A stretch of DNA of 64,000 nt from NCBI GenBank assembly GCA_963625655.1, contig CAVFTS010000002.1, positions 21,567 to 85,566 on the forward strand. The letters run 5' to 3'. This DNA comes from F23-B02 sp963625655. Lineage in GTDB: Bacteria > Bacillota > Clostridia > Oscillospirales > Oscillospiraceae. Made by a program: the position numbers and the translations under genes. The notes under the pieces were generated by a model. It did not search any database, was not told the DNA's origin, and saw only the letters and a program-made list of their open reading frames with translations. This document shows, in pieces, positions 1 through 10,202 of the stretch. How positions within the stretch are numbered: position 1 is the first letter of the stretch; each line of letters starts with the position of its first letter.

Positions 1-620
1 TTATCGGACACAACGGTGCAGGCAAGACCACGACCATAAAGGCCTGCTGCGGCATAATGAATTTTGACGAGGGCGACATTCTCATCGATGGGATCTCAAT
101 AAAGAAGAACCCTCTTGAGTGCAAAAAGCGCATCGCCTACATACCCGACAACCCGGAGCTTTACGATTATCTCTCCGGAGTGAAGTACCTGAACTTCGTG
201 GCGGACGTGTTCGGCGTCGGCAAGGCGGATAGGGAGGAGCGCATACGCAGGTATTCCGACCTGTTCGGGCTGACCGACGACCTTGCGCAGCCCGTTTCCG
301 CATATTCCCACGGCATGAAGCAAAAGCTTGCGATAATCTCGGCGTTCATCCACGACCCGAAGCTCATAATCATGGACGAACCCTTCGTCGGACTTGACCC
401 CGTGGCGAGCCACCAGCTCAAGCTCCTGATGCGTGAGCATTGCGACAAGGGCGGTGCGATATTCTTCTCGACCCATGTGCTTGAGGTCGCCGAAAAGCTC
501 TGCGACAAGGTTGCGATAATCAAAAACGGAAAACTTGTCACGAGCGGTACGATGAGCGAGGTCAAGGGCGACGCTTCTCTTGAGGCGGTGTTCCTCGAGC
601 TGGAGGGTGAAAATGCTTAA
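1..620 (+). CDS. ABC transporter ATP-binding protein (5' truncated by window edge)
   Basis: This is the nucleotide-binding subunit of an ABC exporter, acting on the cytoplasmic face of the membrane. The reading frame is already open at position 3, where it encodes the Walker A motif GHNGAGKTT, so roughly the first 35 residues lie outside the window. Also visible are a Q-loop region, the signature variant YSHGMKQK, Walker B LIIMDEPF and the switch histidine in STHV. The visible 205 residues plus the missing start fit a 230-240 residue NBD of the ABC-2 type. The stop overlaps the start of the permease gene by 8 bp, so the two are translationally coupled and probably form one transporter. The substrate cannot be told from sequence. 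Confidence 0.93.
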   Translation, partial: IGHNGAGKTTTIKACCGIMNFDEGDILIDGISIKKNPLECKKRIAYIPDNPELYDYLSGVKYLNFVADVFGVGKADREERIRRYSDLFGLTDDLAQPVSAYSHGMKQKLAIISAFIHDPKLIIMDEPFVGLDPVASHQLKLLMREHCDKGGAIFFSTHVLEVAEKLCDKVAIIKNGKLVTSGTMSEVKGDASLEAVFLELEGENA

Positions 621-2214
621 AGGTCTGCTGAAAATTTACTTTGCGTCCTACGGAAAGCTGTTCCGGGGCAAGACAAAGGCAAAAAGTGCGGGCAAGGCGC
701 TGCTGTATGCGCTGCTTCTGATATATGCCTTCGGCATCTTTATTTTCACATATTATCAGATTTTTAAGAGCTTTGCTCCCGTGCTGTACGGCATGGGTCA
801 CGGCTGGCTCTACTTCGTGTACACGGACATCATGGCGTTTGCGCTGATGTGCATTTTCTCGGTGTTTGCGTCGAAAACGACGCTTTACGAGGCGAAGGAT
901 AACGACCTTCTGCTGTCGATGCCGATAAAGCCCGAAACCATTCTGCTAAGCCGCATGGTGTCGCTTGAGATAGTGAACCTTGCGTTCGGACTTGTCGTAA
1001 TGATCCCCGCCGCCATTGCGTGGTACGGACAGATGCCCTTTACCGCACTGTCGATCGTGGGATTTGTCGTCACGGGACTGCCGCTCAGCCTGCTTGCGCT
1101 TGCGCTGTCGTCGATCTTCGGCTGGCTGCTTGCGGCCGCATCGTCGAAGATGCGCAAAAAGGTGCTGTTTGAGACCGTGCTGAGCGTCATATTCCTGATT
1201 GCGTACTTTGTCTTCTTTGCTCAGCTCAACAGCATTATTCAAGATCTCGTCAACAATGCCGACGCCATCTCCGAGCGGCTCGACTCCGTGTTCCTGCTCC
1301 GCCGGATAGGCGACGCCTGCGTCGACGGCTCCGTGTCGTCGATGCTGCTTGCCGCTCTCTGCGAGCTGTTGCCCTTCGCCGTCGTCTATGCGATACTGTC
1401 GGCGACCTTCATAAAAACCGCAACCGCAAAGAAGGGTGCCGCAAAGGTAAAATACGTCGACCGCGGGCAGAAGGTTTCAAGCCCCATGGCGGCGCTGCGC
1501 AAGAAGGAATGGCGGCTGTTCCTGTCAAACTCCACTTATATAATTAACTGCGGCTTGGGTGCAATATTCATCCTTGCGGCGGGCGTCGCCCTGCTGATAT
1601 ACAGAGAGAACGTGTCGTATTTTATCGAGGCGCTCTGCATTATTGCGCCGGAGATCGGCGACTGTATCCTGCCTCTGTGTATGCTCATTATCGGACTGCT
1701 TGGCTCCGTTTCCGTGCCGAGCGTCGCCGCCGTGTCCATGGAGGGGCGCAGCCTGTGGCTTCTACAGACCGTCCCCGTAAAACCGCAGAGGATTCTGCGG
1801 GCAAAGCTCGGCGTCAGCCTGTGGCTGTATATGCCGCCCGTGCTGCTTTGCGTTGCGGCGCTGCTCCTGACCGTCAAGGCGGAGCTTGTCCTCACCGTGC
1901 TTTCGGCGCTGTTTCCCGTGCTTTTGGTGACGCTCATTTGCATTTCGGGACTCGTCGTGAACATCCGCCACCCGAATCTGTCGTGGGAAAACCCCGCACA
2001 GACCATTAAGCGTGACCCGGCGGTGCTTATAGCAATGCTGCTTGACTTCGGCATCGTTGCGGCGCTGGGCGTCGGCGGCTGGCTTTTGATAGATAACGGC
2101 ATGAGCGCCCGAAACATCATGATGATTTTCGACGCAGCGCTGGTCATAGCAGACCTCGTTCTGCTACGCTACCTAAACGGTGCGGGCGCAAAACGCTTTG
2201 CATCCTTGAGCTGA
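613..2214 (+). CDS. ABC-2 type exporter permease
   Basis: A 533-residue integral membrane protein with about 12 hydrophobic segments, the partner permease of the preceding ATPase. The ATG at 613 is chosen over an in-frame ATG at 580 because a GGAGGG sits at 602-607 and the 580 start would lie deep inside the ATPase gene. After the first two membrane segments comes a cytoplasmic stretch (TTLYEAKDNDLLLSMPI) typical of large putative ABC exporters in Firmicutes, where a polar loop follows the first hairpin. Size and pattern match that family better than short ABC-2 permeases. The transported substrate is unknown. A strong hairpin follows about 175 bp downstream. Confidence 0.85.
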   Translation: MLKGLLKIYFASYGKLFRGKTKAKSAGKALLYALLLIYAFGIFIFTYYQIFKSFAPVLYGMGHGWLYFVYTDIMAFALMCIFSVFASKTTLYEAKDNDLLLSMPIKPETILLSRMVSLEIVNLAFGLVVMIPAAIAWYGQMPFTALSIVGFVVTGLPLSLLALALSSIFGWLLAAASSKMRKKVLFETVLSVIFLIAYFVFFAQLNSIIQDLVNNADAISERLDSVFLLRRIGDACVDGSVSSMLLAALCELLPFAVVYAILSATFIKTATAKKGAAKVKYVDRGQKVSSPMAALRKKEWRLFLSNSTYIINCGLGAIFILAAGVALLIYRENVSYFIEALCIIAPEIGDCILPLCMLIIGLLGSVSVPSVAAVSMEGRSLWLLQTVPVKPQRILRAKLGVSLWLYMPPVLLCVAALLLTVKAELVLTVLSALFPVLLVTLICISGLVVNIRHPNLSWENPAQTIKRDPAVLIAMLLDFGIVAALGVGGWLLIDNGMSARNIMMIFDAALVIADLVLLRYLNGAGAKRFASLS

Positions 2215-2388
2215 CGGGAGCCAAACCCTGTCGGTTTTGACGGGCGGATTTTCGCCCGTGCTGCGTTAAATCCCTTGACAATACGTCAAGTATTCTCTGC
2301 GGGCTTTGCCTTGCCCGAACAAAAATCCGCTCCGGCAAAACTGCAAAGCACCTGTCGGTAGTGCTTCGACTCTCGTCAGCTTAAGCTG

Positions 2389-2426
2389 AAAGAACTCCCC
2401 GTGACCTCGGCCACGGGGAGTTCTTT
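2389..2426. terminator. Rho-independent terminator, likely bidirectional
   Basis: A near-perfect stem (AAAGAACTCCCCGTG pairing with CACGGGGAGTTCTTT, 7-base loop) has A-rich and T-rich flanks. It lies between the convergent ABC permease and GNAT genes, so it can serve both. The 170 bp between 2215 and 2388 shows no convincing gene. Confidence 0.8.
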
Positions 2427-2439
2427 CGTTTTACACGTT

Positions 2440-2958
2440 TTACAGCTTCTTTTCCAAAAGGACGAGCATCACGTCGGGGATGCCGTTAAACACGCAGGGG
2501 ACAATGTCCGCCTCACGGTAGCCGAGGGCGGCGTACATCGCCCTTGCACGGAGGTTTTTGGCGTTGGTGTCCATGCGCAGAACGCAAAGCCCCCACTGTT
2601 TCGCAAGCTCTTCGTAGAATGAGACGAAGGCTTTGCCGACACCTCGTCCGCCCGCCGAGGGCTTAACGGTGAGCGTGTGCAAAACGGCGGCGCCGTCACT
2701 CTCGGCAGGGTAGAGCCAAGCTGCGCCCTCATAAACGTCCACCTGCGTGCGGTTTATTATCGCCGAGGCAAGCACCTCGCCGCCGCCCTCGTACACATAG
2801 AGGTCGCCTCTGGAAAGCGCCGCCTCCGCCGTAGCCCTCACGGGGTAGACGCCCGGCAGCCAGCCGATAACCGCCCTGCCCTCGGATTCGGCATTGTGAA
2901 TGTCGATGTAGATCTGCTCTATCGCATCAAGGTCATTTTCATTTGCAAGTCTTATCAT
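2440..2958 (-). CDS. GNAT family N-acetyltransferase
   Basis: A 172-residue acetyl-CoA-dependent N-acetyltransferase of the GNAT fold. The start MIRLANENDLDAIEQIYIDI is the usual alpha1 entry of the family. The acetyl-CoA binding loop appears as LTVKPSAGGRGVGKAF, a version of the V-x-P-x-x-(R/Q)-G-x-G-x-G/A motif, followed by LRMDTNAKNLRARAMYAALGY, the typical beta5-alpha4 end with the conserved aromatic. An excellent GGAGGAG lies 6 bases before the ATG. Its start overlaps the 3' end of the HAD phosphatase gene by 4 bases (ATGA), so the two are coupled. The amine substrate is not predictable. Confidence 0.9.
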   Translation of the reverse strand: MIRLANENDLDAIEQIYIDIHNAESEGRAVIGWLPGVYPVRATAEAALSRGDLYVYEGGGEVLASAIINRTQVDVYEGAAWLYPAESDGAAVLHTLTVKPSAGGRGVGKAFVSFYEELAKQWGLCVLRMDTNAKNLRARAMYAALGYREADIVPCVFNGIPDVMLVLLEKKL

Positions 2959-3776
2959 AACAGCTCCTCCAAAGCCCCCGCAACGCCGTTTTCAAAGTTA
3001 GCGCCGCATATGCGGTCGGCAGCGCCGAGGCATTTGGGACTTGCGTTTTTTACGGCTATGCCGAGCCCGGCAAAGCGCAGCATATCGGCGTCGTTGTCGC
3101 CGTTTCCGAATGCAACGGTGTCTGCGGGGCTTATGCTCAGCCTTTCGCACAGCGCACGCAGAGCAGCGCCCTTTCCGGCGTCGGGAGCGGCAAACTCCAC
3201 GAGCCTCGGTGAGGAGCTTGTGACGTAAACTCCGCAAAGCGACTTTGCCGATAAAAGGCAGCGCTCACGGGTTTCGATGTCGGGGCAGAGCAGGTCAAGT
3301 CCGTCGAGCCGGTCGGCATTTTCGAGGATAAAGCCCCGTATGTCACGGACGGGGGTGCGGGTACTCTGAACATAGCCGACGTAGGCGGGGCTGCACCCGT
3401 AGCTCATGGGGTCCGCAACATAACTCTCGTCGGAGTAGGGGGTGCCGCCTAAGAAGCACTCCAAAAGCATGTCGGGGAAGGCGTCTAGTACGGAGACGAC
3501 GGCTTCGGGAGAGAGCTTTCGCTCGAAGATCCTTTCGCCGTCTTTAAGCCGTGTCACCGCAGCGCCGTTCGAGCTTATGGCGTAGCTTACGCCGCAGATG
3601 CAGAGCACCTCCTGCGGCAGCGAGGAAAGCGCCCTGCCGGACGCCGGCACAAGCACAATGCCCGCCCTGCCGCAGCGCTCAAAAGCGGCGGCGGTTTCGG
3701 GCGCAAGGCTTGCGTCGGGACGCAGAGCGGTGTCGTCAAGATCAAATGCAATAAGTCGTACAGTCAATTGAATCAC
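2955..3776 (-). CDS. Cof-type HAD superfamily phosphatase
   Basis: A 273-residue haloacid-dehalogenase-like hydrolase of the Cof/YidA type, generally sugar-phosphate or FMN-type phosphatases. HAD motif I is seen as FDLDDTAL (nucleophile Asp plus acid/base Asp), motif II as VPASGR, and motif IV as GNGDNDADML, followed by the family tail that includes KNASPKCLGAADRIC. The C2-type cap sits between motifs II and III. The assigned start is a GTG at 3776 with only a weak ribosome-binding site. A TTG nine bases further in is an alternative, so the N-terminus is uncertain by a few residues. The gene overlaps the downstream GNAT gene by 4 bp. The true substrate is unknown. Confidence 0.88.
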   Translation of the reverse strand: MIQLTVRLIAFDLDDTALRPDASLAPETAAAFERCGRAGIVLVPASGRALSSLPQEVLCICGVSYAISSNGAAVTRLKDGERIFERKLSPEAVVSVLDAFPDMLLECFLGGTPYSDESYVADPMSYGCSPAYVGYVQSTRTPVRDIRGFILENADRLDGLDLLCPDIETRERCLLSAKSLCGVYVTSSSPRLVEFAAPDAGKGAALRALCERLSISPADTVAFGNGDNDADMLRFAGLGIAVKNASPKCLGAADRICGANFENGVAGALEELL

Positions 3777-3844
3777 CGCTCAAATAATATCAGATATTTT
3801 GCCGCAAGTAAAGATTTAGACTTTTAATAAATCGATTTATATGC

Positions 3845-3850
3845 TATAAT
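3845..3850 (+). promoter_or_regulatory. Promoter -10 box for the cobalamin-riboswitch operon
   Basis: A perfect TATAAT lies just upstream of the riboswitch aptamer. The matching -35 is AT-rich but weak (around 3822-3827). Confidence 0.6.
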
Positions 3851-3857
3851 CATTTTT

Positions 3858-4020
3858 CGCAGTAAGGGAAACAGGTTAGAATCCTGTACGAGCCCGTCGC
3901 CGTGAGGCGCATCGTGGGTTCGACCTATCCGCTCCGCCGCAGGAGCGGGGACAAGCCATTGACGGAAGCGTTGAGAAGGCGGTCGGACTGCGCCGAGTCG
4001 AAAGACCTGCTGCAAAATGC
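3858..4020 (+). promoter_or_regulatory. Cobalamin (AdoCbl) riboswitch
   Basis: The leader shows the ordered conserved blocks of the cobalamin aptamer: AAGGGAA near 3862, GGT-AGAATCC pairing around 3873-3885, GAGCCCGTCGCCGTGA, the B12-box-like GCCATTG at 3955-3961, then GGAAG and the terminal block CCGAGTCGAAAGACCTGC around 3993-4010. It lies between a TATAAT promoter and the start codon of a lipoprotein gene. Order and spacing fit the family well. A covariance-model search (Rfam RF00174) would be decisive. It predicts that the downstream lipoprotein/ECF pair is repressed when cobalamin is plentiful. Confidence 0.9.
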
Positions 4021-4090
4021 CGTTTTTGAGTGCTGCGAGTGCCGGCGTAAAACGGAGAAACAAATACATTATAACTAAGGAGAAAAGCAA

Positions 4091-4561
4091 GTGAAAAAGA
4101 CAAATTTACTCAGTCGCATTTCATCTCTTTTGCTTTGCATCGTGCTTATTGCGGCTATGGCACTCAACCTCGGAGCCTGCGCTTCCGATGATGCAGAGAC
4201 CCCGGACGTAAAACTTGAAAGTCCCCAGCTTCCTCAGCAGGACGAACTCAGTGAAGTCGTCGGCGAGGGCGACATATCGTTCGAGTTCGTTGTTGTCGAC
4301 GCAGACGGCAACGAAGCGAAATTTACCGTTAAGACCGACGCCGACACCGTAGGCAAGGCACTGCTTGACGTTGACCTCATCGCAGGCGAAGACAGCGAGT
4401 ACGGACTCTACGTCAAGACGGTAAACGGCATCACCGCCGACTACGACACCGACGGCAGCTACTGGGCGTTCTACATCAACGGCGAATACGCCATGACCGG
4501 CGTTGACAGCACCGAGATCGAAGACGGCGCAACCTATATGTTTAAGGTCGAAAAGGGCTGA
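4091..4561 (+). CDS. DUF4430 (transcobalamin C-terminal-like) lipoprotein under B12 riboswitch control
   Basis: A 156-residue secreted lipoprotein. The start is GTG with AAGGAG 7-8 bases upstream. The N-terminus has a KK pair, a hydrophobic core and a lipobox LGAC, so the mature protein begins at that Cys and is anchored on the outer face of the membrane. The rest is a single domain with the pattern of DUF4430 (PF14478), the fold that closes over cobalamin in human transcobalamin and intrinsic factor. A key stretch is SYWAFYINGEYAMTGVDS. The cobalamin riboswitch upstream and the ECF S component downstream (1-bp stop/start overlap) both suggest a surface corrinoid-binding protein. Direct ligand binding is inference. 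Confidence 0.88.
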   Translation: MKKTNLLSRISSLLLCIVLIAAMALNLGACASDDAETPDVKLESPQLPQQDELSEVVGEGDISFEFVVVDADGNEAKFTVKTDADTVGKALLDVDLIAGEDSEYGLYVKTVNGITADYDTDGSYWAFYINGEYAMTGVDSTEIEDGATYMFKVEKG

Positions 4562-5079
4562 TGAAGCTCACGGTAAGGGAGCTTACTGTATACTCCCTGC
4601 TCGGAGCGCTCATGTATGTCTCAAAGGTCGCTCTGGAGTTTTTGCCGAATGTGCATATGCTGGCGGCTCTCACCGTGGCGTATACGGTGTGCTTCAGAAA
4701 AAAGGCGCTGTACCCGATATATATCTACGTTTTTATTAACGGCCTGTTTGCGGGCTTCAGTATGTGGTGGATACCTTATCTGTATCTGTGGACGCTGCTT
4801 TGGGCGGCGGCGATGCTGCTGCCGAGGAATATGAAGCCGCAGGTGGCACTGCCGGTATACATGGCGCTGTGCGGCCTGCACGGCTTCCTGTTCGGCACGC
4901 TCTACGCTCCCGCTCAGGCGATCATGTTCGGACTGAGCTTTGAAGCCACGATAGCGTGGATAATAGCGGGACTGCCGTGGGACGCCGTTCACGGCATAAG
5001 CAACATATTTATGGGGACCCTCGTGTTGCCGATAAGTCAGGCGATAAAACGTGTCGGCGGCACAATGATACAAAACTGA
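4561..5079 (+). CDS. ECF transporter S component, predicted corrinoid or B12-precursor uptake
   Basis: A 172-residue membrane protein with about five to six hydrophobic segments, matching the size and layout of ECF substrate-binding (S) components. The N-terminal helix with the small-residue pattern LLGALMYVSKVALEF resembles the A-x-x-x-A helix that docks on the EcfT subunit. Its start shares one base with the stop of the DUF4430 lipoprotein and it lies behind a cobalamin riboswitch, so substrates such as cobalamin, cobinamide or dimethylbenzimidazole are the best guess. No EcfA/EcfT genes are nearby, implying a shared (group II) energising module elsewhere. A strong terminator follows immediately. 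Confidence 0.82.
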   Translation: MKLTVRELTVYSLLGALMYVSKVALEFLPNVHMLAALTVAYTVCFRKKALYPIYIYVFINGLFAGFSMWWIPYLYLWTLLWAAAMLLPRNMKPQVALPVYMALCGLHGFLFGTLYAPAQAIMFGLSFEATIAWIIAGLPWDAVHGISNIFMGTLVLPISQAIKRVGGTMIQN

Positions 5080-5110
5080 AAATCCCGTACCGAGAGGTAC
5101 GGGATTTTTA
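5079..5110 (+). terminator. Rho-independent terminator after the ECF gene
   Basis: A perfect 13-bp stem (AAAATCCCGTACC / GGTACGGGATTTT) with a GAGA loop and a T-run, starting at the stop codon. It also reads as a terminator for clpB on the opposite strand. Confidence 0.9.
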
Positions 5111-5120
5111 CGTCAATTTA

Positions 5121-7700
<2,580 letters not shown>

Positions 7701-7712
7701 ATATATCCCTCC

Positions 7713-8363
7713 TTAGATAAGGATCTCGCTCCTTCTCAAAAGCGAGTAGTAGCAGGCTTCGATCTCTCTGGCGTCGTATCTGCCGGAGAGCCAGCCCTTC
7801 ATCATGTTGTCAAACAGCTTGATATATTCCGATATGACGGACGCAAGCTCCTGCGAGGAGCAGTCCTTCTGCGGTATCGTGATCGAGCGCACGAACTTGC
7901 CGTCGTACAGTGCGTACTCCGGTGCGTTGTCGCCGAGCAGCGGACGCAGGTGCGCATCCTCGATGCTTTTCCAGACACGGAAAAAGTCGGTCATGGAGCT
8001 TATAAGCGCCGCCGACTGCGTGCGGAATATCACGCTCAGCTCACCGAGGGCGCTGTCGTTTCCACGGTACAGCTCGACCTCATACTTGACCGTGGGGCGG
8101 TACTTGTACTCAAGGGAGCTTTTGAGCGACATCGTCATCGTGTTCGGAGCAAAGAAGGGGACGATTTCACGGGACGGAGACATGAGCTGCTCTATCGCAC
8201 GGAAAACGTCGTTTATCCTGCGCTCCGGCGTCACGAGATTGACGTGCTCGGCAAGAATCTGATTTATGAGATTTGAGCGGTTGGTGCCGTATTTATGCGC
8301 AAGTCGGTCGATCTCGTTTACGACCTCCTCGTTCAGCATCAGGCTGTATAGCGTCTTTTTCAT
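7713..8363 (-). CDS. Ribbon-helix-helix N-terminal protein in the clpB operon
   Basis: A 216-residue protein of unknown function. Residues about 1-45 (TLYSLMLNEEVVNEIDRLAH followed by KYGTNRSNLINQILAEHV) fit a MetJ/Arc-type ribbon-helix-helix DNA-binding domain. The remaining 170 residues form an alpha/beta domain I cannot assign, with a stretch resembling a ligand-sensing region (VELYRGNDSALGELSVIF). The ATG at 8363 is preferred over a GTG three codons earlier because AAGGAG lies at ideal distance. It is the first gene of a two-gene operon with clpB. An autoregulatory role or control of clpB is plausible but not shown. No CIRCE element was seen in the promoter. Confidence 0.7.
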   Translation of the reverse strand: MKKTLYSLMLNEEVVNEIDRLAHKYGTNRSNLINQILAEHVNLVTPERRINDVFRAIEQLMSPSREIVPFFAPNTMTMSLKSSLEYKYRPTVKYEVELYRGNDSALGELSVIFRTQSAALISSMTDFFRVWKSIEDAHLRPLLGDNAPEYALYDGKFVRSITIPQKDCSSQELASVISEYIKLFDNMMKGWLSGRYDAREIEACYYSLLRRSEILI

Positions 8364-8394
8364 TATTCGCACTCCTTCTCATCTTTATATTTGC

Positions 8395-8423
8395 ATATTA
8401 CTCTCGTTTTAATCTTTTGTCAA
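8395..8423 (-). promoter_or_regulatory. Sigma-A promoter of the RHH-clpB operon
   Basis: On the minus strand, TTGACA (8418-8423) is followed by a 17-bp spacer and TAATAT (8395-8400), about 30 bp before the ATG. This is near-consensus for the housekeeping sigma factor. Confidence 0.85.
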
Positions 8424-8465
8424 GAGTTTTATATAAACTATTTTGCAAATTATATTTTTGAGCAG

Positions 8466-8496
8466 CAAAAAGCGGCGTCCGAAAAACGGACGCCGC
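8466..8496 (-). terminator. Terminator downstream of psuG
   Basis: A perfect 10-bp stem (GCGGCGTCCG / CGGACGCCGC) is followed on the minus strand by a T-run. It ends the psuG transcript before the divergent-side promoter of the clpB operon. Confidence 0.88.
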
Positions 8497-8504
8497 AGTT
8501 TCGC

Positions 8505-9416
8505 TTATTTGCACATCTCCACGGCGGTCTTTGCTGCGACCGTTGCGTTATTGAGGACGAGCCTTATATTGCTCTCAAGGCTGTCGCCTCCGGTAAGCTC
8601 CACGACCTTCGCAAGCAGGAAGGGGGTGGTCTCCTTGCCGTGGATGCCGGCTGCCTTCGCCTCGGAAAGCGCCTGCTCGATGGCGGCGTCGATGACCGCC
8701 TTGTCCATGGCGTACTCTTCGGGGATGGGGTTGGTGACGAGCATACCGCCCTTCATGCCGAGAGCAAGGTGCGCCTTGAACATGGACGCAAGCTCCTCCG
8801 GAGAATCGACACGGTAGTCAACGCCGAAGCCGCTCCTGCGGGTGTAGAAGGCGGGCAGCTCATCGGTGCCGTAGCCGATGACGGGGACGCCCTTCGTCTC
8901 AAGATATTCAAGGGTCAGACCGAGATCGAGGATGCTCTTTGCGCCTGCGCAGACGACCATGACCGGGGTGGAGCCAAGCTCCTCAAGGTCTGCGGAAATG
9001 TCCATCGTAGTTTCGGCACCTCTGTGAACGCCGCCGATGCCGCCCGTGGCAAAGACCTTGATGCCCGCCATGTGAGCGATTATCATTGTGGTGGTGACGG
9101 TGGTAGCGCCGTCGGCGCCTCTTGCGACGATGGCCGCAAGGTCACGGCGGCTTGCCTTTGCGACCTTGCGTCCCGCCTTGCCGAGATACTCGATCTCGTC
9201 GGGCGAGAGACCCGCCTTGAGGCGGCCGCCGATTATGGCGACGGTTGCGGGAACGGCGCCGTTTTCGCGGATGGTCTTTTCGACGAGCAGAGCCGTTTCC
9301 ACGTTTTTGGGGTAGGGCATACCGTGGGAAATTATCGTGCTTTCGAGAGCAACGACGGGCTTGCCGTCGGCGAGAGCCTGTCTTACTTCGGGTGAAATGT
9401 CAAGATAAGTGTTCAT
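8505..9416 (-). CDS. psuG: Pseudouridine-5'-phosphate glycosidase
   Basis: A 303-residue cytoplasmic enzyme of the PsuG/indigoidine-synthase-A family that cleaves the C-C bond of pseudouridine 5'-phosphate to give uracil and ribose 5-phosphate. The signature VALESTIISHGMPYP lies near the N-terminus. Further family blocks are VPATVAIIGG, the lysine-containing RRDLA region, VFATGGIGGVHRGAE and the phosphate-binding end LVTNPIPEEYA. Length matches the family (about 305). The ATG at 9416 has AAGGAG 8 bases upstream. It lies 21 bp behind a small membrane protein gene on the same strand. No pseudouridine kinase (PsuK) is visible in the window. Confidence 0.95.
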   Translation of the reverse strand: MNTYLDISPEVRQALADGKPVVALESTIISHGMPYPKNVETALLVEKTIRENGAVPATVAIIGGRLKAGLSPDEIEYLGKAGRKVAKASRRDLAAIVARGADGATTVTTTMIIAHMAGIKVFATGGIGGVHRGAETTMDISADLEELGSTPVMVVCAGAKSILDLGLTLEYLETKGVPVIGYGTDELPAFYTRRSGFGVDYRVDSPEELASMFKAHLALGMKGGMLVTNPIPEEYAMDKAVIDAAIEQALSEAKAAGIHGKETTPFLLAKVVELTGGDSLESNIRLVLNNATVAAKTAVEMCK

Positions 9417-9437
9417 GAGGATTCTCCTTTGCAAAAA

Positions 9438-9965
9438 TTATCGGTTGAGAGAGGCCTTGATATGAGTGACATAGCCGTGTTCAAAGCTTATGATAACGGT
9501 GATGTGACCCTTGGATGCCGTGCAGACGTTCAGACCGCCGCCGTCCATGGAGTAGCCGCAGTCCATGAGCTGCGTCGTTGCGTCGGTGATGCTGTCGCCG
9601 ACACGGATGTCGAGAACGGAGTAGACCTTCTCGGAGGATTCAAAGCCGACAACGTGAAAGCGGCCGAGGCTGTCGTTCGGGTAGTAGCCCATGTAGTAGC
9701 GGGTGCCGTCGGACGCCTGAAGTCCCATGGAGCCGTCTGAGTCCTCAAACCAAAAGAAGCCGGGGATGTCGGCACGCTCGCCCTCCTCGGGAGAGGAGAT
9801 GCCCTCGACGGAGCCGTCAAGCCGCCAGTCGGTTATGGAGTTGGAATTGAACCGGATGATCTCGAAGCTGCCGTAAAGTGACATTCCCAAAACGGTCAGC
9901 ACGGCGGCAATGACGATAACGATGAGCAGTATTTTAAAAAGCTTATTTTTAAATATTGTACGCAT
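9438..9965 (-). CDS. Small membrane-anchored protein of unknown function
   Basis: A 175-residue protein with a short basic N-terminus, one transmembrane segment (KILLIVIVIAAVLTVLGMSL) and an extracytoplasmic domain of about 140 residues. The ectodomain has repeated beta-type stretches and a C-terminal region (VLDIRVGDSITDATTQL) reminiscent of small secreted PepSY/SmpA-like modules, but I cannot assign a family. The start at 9965 places the charged residues directly before the membrane segment. An upstream in-frame ATG at 10016 would add 17 residues and is less likely because it would overlap the promoter. It is probably cotranscribed with psuG. Confidence 0.7.
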   Translation of the reverse strand: MRTIFKNKLFKILLIVIVIAAVLTVLGMSLYGSFEIIRFNSNSITDWRLDGSVEGISSPEEGERADIPGFFWFEDSDGSMGLQASDGTRYYMGYYPNDSLGRFHVVGFESSEKVYSVLDIRVGDSITDATTQLMDCGYSMDGGGLNVCTASKGHITVIISFEHGYVTHIKASLNR

Positions 9966-10006
9966 TTTCCTCGATTCACTCCCTGCCCGACGATCTCTCT
10001 GAGAGT

Positions 10007-10034
10007 AATATACCATTTAAAAAAGAAATGTCAA
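10007..10034 (-). promoter_or_regulatory. Promoter of the membrane protein-psuG unit
   Basis: On the minus strand, TTGACA (10029-10034), a 16-bp spacer and TATATT (10007-10012) lie about 40 bp before the ATG at 9965. This placement also supports the shorter start of that gene. Confidence 0.75.
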
Positions 10035-10156
10035 GGCAAAGCCCCGTGAGCGGTTTAGCAATGTAAATCGGCAATTGACATTTTTGACAAATATATTGCC
10101 ATAAAACTGTCAAATCTTTCGAAATTAAAAAACTTCAAAAAGGATATGCCTTATGT

Positions 10157-10162
10157 TATAAT
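10157..10162 (+). promoter_or_regulatory. Extended -10 promoter of the SLH nucleotidase gene
   Basis: TGTTATAAT forms an extended -10 (core TATAAT), 40 bp before the start codon. The -35 (around 10134-10139) is poor. The rest of the AT-rich gap 10035-10156 shows no gene. Confidence 0.65.
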
Positions 10163-10202
10163 GTAATCGGTATCCCTAAAAATAATATTTAGGAGGAATA
10201 AA

